DNA from: Prochlorococcus sp. AG-363-A03
GTDB lineage: Bacteria; Cyanobacteriota; Cyanobacteriia; PCC-6307; Cyanobiaceae
DNA length: 34,492 bases
NCBI GenBank assembly: GCA_003280445.1
Contig: QCEW01000013.1
Coordinates: forward strand, 1-34,492
Direction: 5' to 3'
The notes under the pieces are model-generated. The model was not told the DNA's origin, did not search any database, and was given only the letters and a program-made list of their open reading frames with translations. Below are positions 28,032 to 34,492 of this stretch, in pieces. A program made the translations under genes and the position numbers. Every line of letters starts with the position of its first letter. Positions within the stretch are counted from its first letter, which is position 1.

Positions 28032-29177
28032 GTGAAAATAGCTTTCTTTACAGAAACTTTCTTACCCAAAGTTGATGGGATAGTCACTCGACTAACTAAA
28101 ACAATTCAAAATTTAGTTCAATCAGGTGATGAGGTTACCGTTTTTTGTCCAGAAGGCTGTCCATCAAGCTATATGGGAGCAAAAGTTGTTGGTGTGCCCG
28201 CGATGCCATTACCCTTATATCCAGAACTAAAATTAGGGCTTCCTGGTCCAGGTGTTTCAGATGAATTAGAAAACTTTAAACCTGACCTAATACATGTTGT
28301 TAACCCTGCTGTACTTGGCTTGGGCGGTATTTGGCTAGCCAAAACAAACAATATTCCACTTGTAGCCAGTTACCACACTCATTTACCTAAATATCTCGAG
28401 CACTATGGAATGGGGATGTTGGAACCCCTTTTGTGGGAGTTGTTAAAAGCTGCTCATAATCAAGCCACTCTAAACCTGTGCACTTCTACGGCAATGGTGC
28501 AAGAGCTCTCAGAAAAAGGAATTCAAAATACTGCGTTGTGGCAAAGAGGAGTTGACACAGATATTTTCAAACCAGAGCTAAGAGACGAACAAATGAGAAA
28601 GCGTCTTTTAGGAAACTTTAGCGATGAAGGATCCCTATTAATATATGTCGGAAGACTCTCAGCAGAAAAACAAATTGAGAGAATTAAACCTGTACTTGAA
28701 GCACTACCAAGCACTCGATTAGCTCTTGTTGGAGATGGTCCATATAGGCAACAACTAGAAAAAATTTTCCAGGGAACCTCTACTACCTTTGTTGGATATT
28801 TAAGTGGAAATGAATTAGCAAGTGCTTATGCATCTGGTGATGCTTTCTTATTTCCCTCAAGTACAGAAACCCTGGGATTAGTTCTGCTTGAGGCAATGGC
28901 TGCTGGATGCCCAGTTGTAGGTGCAAATAAAGGTGGAATCCCAGATATCATTTCAAATGGAGAAAATGGATGTTTATATAATCCCGATGGAGAAAATGAT
29001 GGAGCTTTAAGTTTAATTGAGGCTACACAAAAATTATTGGGCAACGAAGTAGAACGCACAGCCATGCGAAAGGCTGCTCGCTCAGAAGCTGAGCGATGGG
29101 GATGGAAAGGGGCTACAAAACAACTGAGAAGTTATTACGTTGAAGTACTAAACAAAAAACAAAATATTGCTGCTTAA
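28032..29177 (+). CDS. sqdX: Sulfoquinovosyldiacylglycerol synthase (glycosyltransferase family 4)
   Basis: SqdX transfers sulfoquinovose from UDP-sulfoquinovose to diacylglycerol on the membrane. The 381-residue GT-B protein starts MKIAFFTETFLPKVDGIVTR, as in the SqdX/Ups group. VASYHTHLPKYLEHYG, LCTSTAMVQEL and QRGVDTDIF follow. The C-terminal UDP-binding domain has YVGRLSAEKQ and the E-x7-E motif at Glu279 and Glu287 (STETLGLVLLE). The start is a GTG at 28032 with no ATG nearby. It follows sqdB directly, completing the two-step SQDG branch. The last codons are part of a hairpin shared with the converging gene. Confidence 0.95.
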   Translation: MKIAFFTETFLPKVDGIVTRLTKTIQNLVQSGDEVTVFCPEGCPSSYMGAKVVGVPAMPLPLYPELKLGLPGPGVSDELENFKPDLIHVVNPAVLGLGGIWLAKTNNIPLVASYHTHLPKYLEHYGMGMLEPLLWELLKAAHNQATLNLCTSTAMVQELSEKGIQNTALWQRGVDTDIFKPELRDEQMRKRLLGNFSDEGSLLIYVGRLSAEKQIERIKPVLEALPSTRLALVGDGPYRQQLEKIFQGTSTTFVGYLSGNELASAYASGDAFLFPSSTETLGLVLLEAMAAGCPVVGANKGGIPDIISNGENGCLYNPDGENDGALSLIEATQKLLGNEVERTAMRKAARSEAERWGWKGATKQLRSYYVEVLNKKQNIAA

Positions 29178-29190
29178 CAATTAAGCAGCA
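29168..29190. terminator. Hairpin shared by the ends of sqdX and the small unknown gene
   Basis: TGCTGCTTAA (29168-29177) and TTAAGCAGCA (29181-29190) pair perfectly over ten bases around the loop CAA. The left arm encodes the last Ala-Ala and stop TAA of sqdX; the right arm does the same on the minus strand for the converging gene. On the minus strand a T-rich run (TATTTTGTTTTTTG) follows, so this is a plausible intrinsic terminator for that gene. On the plus strand no T run follows. Confidence 0.6.
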
Positions 29191-29441
29191 TGAGGAGGTG
29201 GAGTAGGGGAATCAAATGATTGCAGGGGTAATACCAAGGTTGCCCACTTAGAAAGTTTTGCTGGCCTTTGTCTCTTAGGCTGACGAACCCCAAACGGTAC
29301 TCTGACTACATTTGTTCCAGAAACTTGTAAAAGTTCTCCTTTATTTAAAATAGATTCAAAACAATCAGAAAAAGAAGGCAAGGACAAATCGTCCTTTTTA
29401 TTCATTTGATCTGGAAGATCAAAAGATGTCTTTTTGTTCAT
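29181..29441 (-). CDS. Small hypothetical protein with duplicated N-terminal segment
   Basis: I do not recognise this 86-residue protein. It begins MNKKTSFDLPDQMNKKDDLS, so MNKK occurs twice; the underlying DNA GA[T/C]CAAATGAA[T/C]AAAAAG is repeated 36 bases apart. The middle is acidic and hydrophobic (SFSDCFESILNKGELLQV). The second half contains NVVRVPFGVRQPKRQRPAKLS and an aromatic-aliphatic stretch (KWATLVLPLQSF), ending proline-rich before Ala-Ala. No signal peptide or membrane helix is clear. GGGGA lies four bases before the ATG at 29441; the frame continues upstream to a TTG at 29504, which I rejected. The gene lies downstream of gcvP and converges on sqdX. A conserved marine picocyanobacterial gene is likely, but this is inference. 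Confidence 0.55.
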   Translation of the reverse strand: MNKKTSFDLPDQMNKKDDLSLPSFSDCFESILNKGELLQVSGTNVVRVPFGVRQPKRQRPAKLSKWATLVLPLQSFDSPTPPPHAA

Positions 29442-29509
29442 TTGGTCCCCATATAATTTAATGCTGCGGCAAAGATTAATAGAAAAAATTGCAAAACAGC
29501 CCAAAAATT

Positions 29510-29523
29510 ACCAATAAATTGGT
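29510..29523 (-). terminator. Candidate terminator of gcvP
   Basis: ACCAAT (29510-29515) and ATTGGT (29518-29523) are perfectly complementary. On the minus strand, downstream of the gcvP stop, the stem is followed by AATTTTTGG, a short T run. The minimal loop is two bases (four if one pair opens), so the hairpin is short. Confidence 0.4.
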
Positions 29524-29566
29524 TTTCGCTTGAAATTTAACTAATAAAACAAGTTTTAACCAGCTT

Positions 29567-32473
29567 TCAAATAATATTATTATCTTCGAGATCTTGAACT
29601 GAAGGACAGCTACAAATCAAATTCCTGTCTCCGTAAGCATTGTTAATACGTGAAACTGATGGCCAAAATTTATTTTTTTCTTGGTCAGGCAATGGGTAGG
29701 CTGCTTCTTTTCGAGAATAAGGTCTCTCCCAATCATCGGATGTAACTGTTTTTAGAGTATGCGGAGATTGTTTTAAAGGATTATTAATAGGATCAATCTT
29801 TCCTAATTTTATTTGTTCAATTTCCTCTCGTATTCCAATCATCGCATCACAAAAACGATCTAATTCTGACAAACTTTCACTTTCTGTAGGTTCAACCATC
29901 AAAGTTCCAGCCACAGGCCAACTGATTGTTGGAGCATGAAATCCATAATCCATCAATCTCTTAGCAACATCCTCAACTTCTATACCAACCTGACTCTTTA
30001 AAGGTCTTAAATCTAATATGCATTCATGCGCTACCAAGCCATTTGGATCTTTAAATAAAACTGGATAATAAGGATCTAGTCGTTTTGCTAAATAATTAGC
30101 CGAAAGTATTGCGATTGAACTTGCTTTTCGTAACCCATCTTTACCCATCATTCGAATGTACATCCAACTGATCGGCAATATTCCAGCACTGCCAAATGGA
30201 GCTGCAGAGACTGCCGAAATGGCTTTTTCACCTCCACACTTAACAACTGAATGTCCAGGAAGATAAGGCACTAAATGACCTGCAACAGCGATGGGACCTA
30301 CGCCTGGACCTCCTCCTCCATGAGGAATGGAAAAAGTTTTATGAAGATTTAAATGGCAAACATCTATGCCATATGATCCAGGCCTGCAAATACCTACTTG
30401 AGCATTTAGATTTGCACCATCCAAATAGACCTGACCGCCCTCTTCATGAATAACTTGGCAGATTTCACGAATATTTGGCTCAAATACTCCATGAGTTGAA
30501 GGATAGGTAACCATCAATGCAGCCAAATTCTTTGAATGAATCTTTGCTTTATTAGCTAAGTCTTCCAAATCAACGTTGCCATATTCATCACATTTAACAG
30601 AGACAACTTTAAAACCAGACATGACTGCGCTTGCTGGGTTGGTTCCATGGGCACTTGTTGGAATCAAGCAAATATTTCTATGCCCCTCTCCAAGAGACTG
30701 GTGCCAAGAACGAATTACAAGCAAACCAGCAAATTCTCCTTGGGAACCTGCATTTGGCTGCAGAGAAACTCCTTGAAAGCCCGTTAGAGCAGACAACCAA
30801 CTTTCAAGATCATTAATTATTTCCTGGAATCCTGCTAATTGAGAATGAGGGGCAAAAGGATGGATAGAAGAAAATTCGCTCCATTCAATGGGGAACAGTT
30901 CTGCGGCTGCATTCAATTTCATTGTGCAACTCCCTAAAGGAATCATTCCTTGCACTAAAGAAAAATCTTTCGACACTAAAAAATGGATATATCTCATTAA
31001 ATCAGTCTCGCTTTGATATTGATTAAATACCGATTGTTCAAGCCAAGGTTTTTCACGAAGTGGAATATTTATAAGTGGGTCATATTCATTAATAAACTTA
31101 GAAAGTTCATTGACATTTTTTCCTTTAACTTTTGCAAGTATTTGATGCAATTTATAAATTTCTTCATCACAAGTTAATTCATCAAAAGTCACACCAAAAC
31201 CCTTAGCATTTTTAATATCTGAACCTATAGGAAGAACTCTAAGATTATATCCTTCTTCAGAAGCTGAGTGAATAACTTTTGATGCTTCTGAACAATAGAT
31301 GTCAAGACTATCAAAACCTGAATACCTATCTATAGGATATTCCAAATCACTGATTATGGATTCAAAATCTGTTCTATATTTAAGGATCTTACTTGCAATT
31401 TGCCTCAGACCATTTGGACCATGATGAACTGCATAAAAAGAAGAAAGAACAGCCAATAAAACTTGAGCTGTGCATATATTACTTGTTGCTTTATCCCTTC
31501 GAATATGTTGCTCTCTTGTTTGAAGGGCAAGCCTTAAAGCTTGATTACCATCCACATCAACTGATTGCCCTACTATCCTCCCTGGTATTTGTCTTTTATA
31601 TATTTCTTTAGTTGCAAAAAAAGCTGCATGCGGTCCACCACATGCAATAGGTACTCCTAATCTTTGTGCGCTTCCAACAACAATATCTGCACCTAATTCC
31701 CCCATAGGTTTAATTAAAACTTGAGCTAATGGATCGATTGAAATAGTTACAATTGCATCACATTTGTGGGCCTTATTAATTATTGAAGTTGGATCCCAAA
31801 TACGACCATTTTTGCCAGGTAGCTGAATAAGTATTCCAAAGACATTTTTGTCAATTTCAAAATTATTATTATCAAAGAACTCAAGTACAATTCCCAGAGG
31901 TTCACATCGAGTTTTTAAAACATCAAATGTTTGAGGAAAAATCTCATTATCGACTAAAAATTTATTAGCATTTTTATTTTTTCTGACAGCCAAACTTAAA
32001 CTTATTGCCTCAGCTGCCGCAGTTGCCTCATCAAGTAAAGAAGCATTTGATATGGGCAAACCTGTTAATTCACTTATTAAGGTCTGAAAATTAAATAAGG
32101 CTTCTAATCTACCCTGTGATATTTCCGCTTGATAAGGAGTATATGCTGTATACCAATTAGGATTTTCTAGAACATTTCTTTGTACAACTGGAGGGATCAC
32201 TGTCGAATAATAACCTAGGCCAATCAATGATCGATTTTCAATATTTTTCTTTGAAATTATGTTGATTTCTTTTAAAGCTTCTGTTTGATCACATCCACAT
32301 GAGATATAGACACCATTGTTTGCTGAATCAAAGATTTCATTAGGAATTACAGAAGATATGAAATCTTCTGTATTTTCAAAACCAAGATGTTGAAGCATTA
32401 AAGCTTCATCTTTGGTGGTTGGCCCTACATGGCGAGACTTAAAAGTGAAGTCCTTTAATTCTGCTTTTGACAT
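29567..32473 (-). CDS. gcvP: Glycine dehydrogenase (decarboxylating), P protein of the glycine cleavage system
   Basis: The P protein decarboxylates glycine and passes the aminomethyl group to lipoyl-GcvH, part of photorespiratory glycine recycling. The protein of about 968 residues is a single-chain P protein, with N- and C-terminal aminotransferase-like halves. RHVGPT opens the first half and [19 protein letters not shown] follows. The PLP-binding lysine is Lys712 in [30 protein letters not shown] and [14 protein letters not shown] are further typical blocks. I chose the ATG at 32473 ([11 protein letters not shown]); an in-frame TTG at 32497 is less likely. The start lies in a hairpin without a clear ribosome binding site. 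gcvH is 101 bases upstream. gcvT and the lpd gene are not in the window. Confidence 0.96.
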   Translation of the reverse strand: MSKAELKDFTFKSRHVGPTTKDEALMLQHLGFENTEDFISSVIPNEIFDSANNGVYISCGCDQTEALKEINIISKKNIENRSLIGLGYYSTVIPPVVQRNVLENPNWYTAYTPYQAEISQGRLEALFNFQTLISELTGLPISNASLLDEATAAAEAISLSLAVRKNKNANKFLVDNEIFPQTFDVLKTRCEPLGIVLEFFDNNNFEIDKNVFGILIQLPGKNGRIWDPTSIINKAHKCDAIVTISIDPLAQVLIKPMGELGADIVVGSAQRLGVPIACGGPHAAFFATKEIYKRQIPGRIVGQSVDVDGNQALRLALQTREQHIRRDKATSNICTAQVLLAVLSSFYAVHHGPNGLRQIASKILKYRTDFESIISDLEYPIDRYSGFDSLDIYCSEASKVIHSASEEGYNLRVLPIGSDIKNAKGFGVTFDELTCDEEIYKLHQILAKVKGKNVNELSKFINEYDPLINIPLREKPWLEQSVFNQYQSETDLMRYIHFLVSKDFSLVQGMIPLGSCTMKLNAAAELFPIEWSEFSSIHPFAPHSQLAGFQEIINDLESWLSALTGFQGVSLQPNAGSQGEFAGLLVIRSWHQSLGEGHRNICLIPTSAHGTNPASAVMSGFKVVSVKCDEYGNVDLEDLANKAKIHSKNLAALMVTYPSTHGVFEPNIREICQVIHEEGGQVYLDGANLNAQVGICRPGSYGIDVCHLNLHKTFSIPHGGGGPGVGPIAVAGHLVPYLPGHSVVKCGGEKAISAVSAAPFGSAGILPISWMYIRMMGKDGLRKASSIAILSANYLAKRLDPYYPVLFKDPNGLVAHECILDLRPLKSQVGIEVEDVAKRLMDYGFHAPTISWPVAGTLMVEPTESESLSELDRFCDAMIGIREEIEQIKLGKIDPINNPLKQSPHTLKTVTSDDWERPYSRKEAAYPLPDQEKNKFWPSVSRINNAYGDRNLICSCPSVQDLEDNNII

Positions 32474-32574
32474 GAGCTTGTTCTCAAGCACAAGCAAGTT
32501 AAGTTATTGGAAGGAATGCCACTGTAGAGAAAAATTTCCTGATTTGTTGTAAGAAAAAATTATTAAGTAAAGTT

Positions 32575-32961
32575 TTATGCAGCAATTTTCTTTGAATAAG
32601 TTTCAGAATCCATAAGCTCTTGTAATTGATCAGGGTTATCAGGACGAATTATTAATAACCATCCTTCACCATGAGGATCATTTTGAAGTTCCTCTGGGCT
32701 AGTCAAAACAGAATTGTTTTTATGGACAATTTCTCCGCTAACTGGTGCATACATATCCTCTACAGCCTTTACTGATTCCACTGAGCCAAAGCTCTCTCCT
32801 TTAACTATTGAAGTCCCTTCATCTGGTAGATCAACAAAAACGATATCCCCTAGCTGATCTACCGCAAATTCACTGATGCCTATTCGAACTAATGCATTAT
32901 CAGCAAAAGCATATTCATGACTGTCAGCAAAACGAAAATGATCTGGGAAGGAAAAAGCCAT
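32575..32961 (-). CDS. gcvH: Glycine cleavage system H protein (lipoyl carrier)
   Basis: GcvH carries the aminomethyl group between the P, T and L proteins on a lipoyl arm. The 128-residue protein has the lipoylation site at Lys65 in FGSVESVKAVEDMYAP, plus FVDLPDEGTSIVKGE before it and SGEIVHKNN after it. Residues 1-25 form the usual N-terminal cap (DHFRFADSHEYA). The ATG at 32961 lies 20 bases after the preceding gene's stop, with a short GCGT/ACGC inverted repeat (32963-32981) and no clear ribosome binding site. It is followed by gcvP, so both are expected to be co-expressed. Confidence 0.97.
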   Translation of the reverse strand: MAFSFPDHFRFADSHEYAFADNALVRIGISEFAVDQLGDIVFVDLPDEGTSIVKGESFGSVESVKAVEDMYAPVSGEIVHKNNSVLTSPEELQNDPHGEGWLLIIRPDNPDQLQELMDSETYSKKIAA

Positions 32962-32981
32962 TGCGTCAAAACGAAAAACGC

Positions 32982-34247
32982 TTAATCATTCTGAGGCAAT
33001 TTGATCAATCCTGCCTGAAATAAATTGGATAATGCATGAATCAAAGCAATTTTGACATGTGAGCGATGGGATCCTCCTTGAATAAATAGATCAAATGGAG
33101 CTTTCATAGGAGCATCAGCAGAAAATTCACTCGTACTACCATCCACGAAAGTTCCTCCAGCCATGACTAAGTTATTTTCATAACCTGGCATTGGAGCAGG
33201 TATAGGATCAAGAAAAGATCCAATAGGTGATTTTTCCTGAAAAGACCTACAAATAATTTGTAGAATTTCTGGATCGCCAATTCTTACCACTTGGATCAAA
33301 TCAGATCGCATAGAACCTGGGATTGGCAAAACTTGAAAGCCCAAGTCGCTAAACGTAGTTGAAATAATCTCAGCACCAATCAGGGCCTCTGCAACCATTT
33401 GAGGGGCAAGAAAAAGTCCTTGTAAAATAGTTCTATTTAAGTCAAAAGTAATACCACCTTGAGATCCAATACCTGGAGCAGTCAACCGACAACATGCTTT
33501 ATCAACTAAATCTGCTTTACCCGCAATATATCCACCAGTAGGAACAATAGTTCCCCCTAAATTTTTTATTAAAGAACCTGCAATCAAATCTGCCCCTACT
33601 GATGTCGGTTCCTTAGATTCGACAAATTCTCCATAACAATTATCAACAAAACAAATGCAATTAGGTTGAATCTTATGACATAAATCACAAATCTCCTTAA
33701 TAACCTCAATACTTAAAGATGGGCGCCATGTATAACCACAACTACGTTGAATAAAAATTAATTTTCTAGGTATATCTAAAGCATTTTCTAAAGCTACAAA
33801 ATCTATATTTCCATCATTATTAAAAGATATCTCTTCATAGTTAATGCCAAATTCAATCAAAGATCCTTGACCGTTACCCCTCAATCCAATGACTTCTTCA
33901 AGTGATTCGTAGGGCCTCCCAGTAACAGATAACAAATCATCTCCTGGTCTTAAGACTCCAAACAAAGATGATGTAATAGCATGCGTTCCGCTGACTAGTT
34001 GAAGCCTTACCGCTGCTTTCTCAGCGTCTAAAACATCTGCAAAAATTTTGTCAATTACATCTCTCCCTAAATCTCCATGTCCATATCCTGTTAACGATGC
34101 AAAATGTTGGACGTTTAAGTGAGAGTCAGAAAAAGCTTTTAATACTTTTTCTAATTGCAATGTTATGCGCTCAGTCTTTTCTTGAATTGATAAGTATAAT
34201 TTTTTTTCTATATTATCAACAAAATTTTTAGCAGATTTTTTTAACAT
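32982..34247 (-). CDS. PLP-dependent enzyme, methionine gamma-lyase / aluminium-resistance family
   Basis: This 421-residue protein belongs to the fold-type-I PLP family related to cystathionine beta-lyase (Pfam Met_gamma_lyase type), often labelled 'aluminium resistance protein'. Its substrate in cyanobacteria is not established. FASLTGYGHGDLGRDV (49-64), QLVSGTHAITSSLFG (83-97) and GDDLLSVTGRPYESLEE (102-118) are typical. The aspartate pairing with PLP is in ICFVDNCYGEF (198-208) and the PLP-binding lysine is Lys228 in AGSLIKNLGGTIVPTGGYIAG. The C-terminal MAGGTFVDGSTSEFSAD is also conserved. ATG 34247 begins MLKKSAKNF. It lies upstream of gcvH by 20 bases, suggesting an operon. Confidence 0.88.
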   Translation of the reverse strand: MLKKSAKNFVDNIEKKLYLSIQEKTERITLQLEKVLKAFSDSHLNVQHFASLTGYGHGDLGRDVIDKIFADVLDAEKAAVRLQLVSGTHAITSSLFGVLRPGDDLLSVTGRPYESLEEVIGLRGNGQGSLIEFGINYEEISFNNDGNIDFVALENALDIPRKLIFIQRSCGYTWRPSLSIEVIKEICDLCHKIQPNCICFVDNCYGEFVESKEPTSVGADLIAGSLIKNLGGTIVPTGGYIAGKADLVDKACCRLTAPGIGSQGGITFDLNRTILQGLFLAPQMVAEALIGAEIISTTFSDLGFQVLPIPGSMRSDLIQVVRIGDPEILQIICRSFQEKSPIGSFLDPIPAPMPGYENNLVMAGGTFVDGSTSEFSADAPMKAPFDLFIQGGSHRSHVKIALIHALSNLFQAGLIKLPQND

Positions 34248-34283
34248 ATGGTTTTCGAATAAATATAAAAAAATTGTATTAAA

Positions 34284-34492
34284 TTAATCTGAAAAAATAA
34301 TTTCTAATTTTTCTTGATCTTTAAGTAATAAGCCCCTTTGCCGAAGGTTCTCCAAAAAGTCATCTGCACCTTGCAAATTATTTGTATTTAATAATTTATT
34401 AGTTGCATGTAGATCTAGCAATTCTCCATCCAATTCCTCGGCTGTGTAATCTTTTAAACCCGCCATAACTGCTTCAAATCTATCTCTTCGTT
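34284..34492 (-). CDS. C-terminal fragment of an unidentified protein, truncated by the right border
   Basis: The frame stays open to the window edge, so the ATG at 34466 need not be the start. The visible 69 residues begin RRDRFEAVMAGLKDY and continue through TAEELDGELLDLHATN, NLQGADDFLENLRQ and end EIIFSD. It is helical, charged and has no signal peptide or membrane segment. I do not recognise the family. The last codon is 36 bases before the PLP-enzyme gene on the same strand, so it may belong to the same operon. Confidence 0.5.
   Translation of the reverse strand, partial: RRDRFEAVMAGLKDYTAEELDGELLDLHATNKLLNTNNLQGADDFLENLRQRGLLLKDQEKLEIIFSD

Noticed and set aside
29442-29504. TTG-started extension of the small unknown gene
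   Set aside because: The extension lacks a ribosome binding site, while the ATG at 29441 has GGGGA close upstream.
32474-32574. Glycine or glutamine riboswitch upstream of gcvP
   Set aside because: No recognisable conserved riboswitch core is seen in the 101 bases; only a short hairpin at the start codon.
1-34492. Mobile elements, CRISPR, prophage or defence genes
   Set aside because: No transposase, integrase, repeat-spacer pattern or defence-family motif was seen; nearly every base belongs to a core gene or a short gap.

Overview
This window looks like a core, housekeeping stretch of a small, AT-rich marine picocyanobacterial genome, most likely Prochlorococcus. It carries the photosystem II genes psbZ and psb34, sulfolipid synthesis genes sqdB and sqdX, the cyanobacterial/plastid gene ycf23, a four-ACT-domain cyanobacterial aspartokinase, cobH and the clpP-clpX pair. 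Intergenic gaps are short, no gap without a gene exceeds about 240 bases, and codons are strongly A/T-biased. I cannot fix the ecotype by reading alone. I see no insertion sequence, phage gene, CRISPR array, toxin-antitoxin pair or genomic-island signature.

Layout, left to right. A truncated glycosyltransferase, tRNA-Gly(GCC), ribH and psbZ lie on the minus strand (1-1386). mutS (+) and cobH (-) converge, followed by holA and lysC (+). lysC converges on uvrB, and the two stop codons sit in one palindrome. Then come ycf23 (-), tilS (+) overlapping the end of rnj (-), and the asd-dapA-rnj minus-strand run. tig, clpP, clpX and dnaX follow on the plus strand (15998-21364). A minus-strand pair encodes a membrane glycosyltransferase and a secreted SpoIID/LytB-type protein. 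The ribosomal genes rpmI-rplT, a TPR membrane protein, thiG, psb34, sqdB and sqdX form a long plus-strand run (24388-29177). The right end is a minus-strand block: a PLP enzyme of the methionine gamma-lyase/aluminium-resistance family, gcvH, gcvP and a small unknown gene, plus the C-terminal end of an unidentified gene at the right border.

How the genes work together. lysC, asd and dapA supply the first steps of the aspartate-to-lysine pathway. Trigger factor, ClpP and ClpX handle folding and degradation of proteins. holA and dnaX encode two clamp-loader subunits, and mutS and uvrB are repair genes. psbZ and psb34 concern photosystem II, and sqdB/sqdX make the sulfolipid found in thylakoids. 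gcvH and gcvP are two of the glycine-cleavage components.

I do not find an obvious new multi-gene system. The most interesting items are small: a 10-bp stem shared by the last codons of two converging genes (sqdX and an unknown gene), a clamp-binding-like motif at the N-terminus of MutS, a nested palindrome between clpX and dnaX, a possible frameshift site late in dnaX, and a small unknown gene with a duplicated start-proximal segment. Many starts are GTG or TTG or lack a clear ribosome binding site, so several 5' ends are judgement calls and are flagged.
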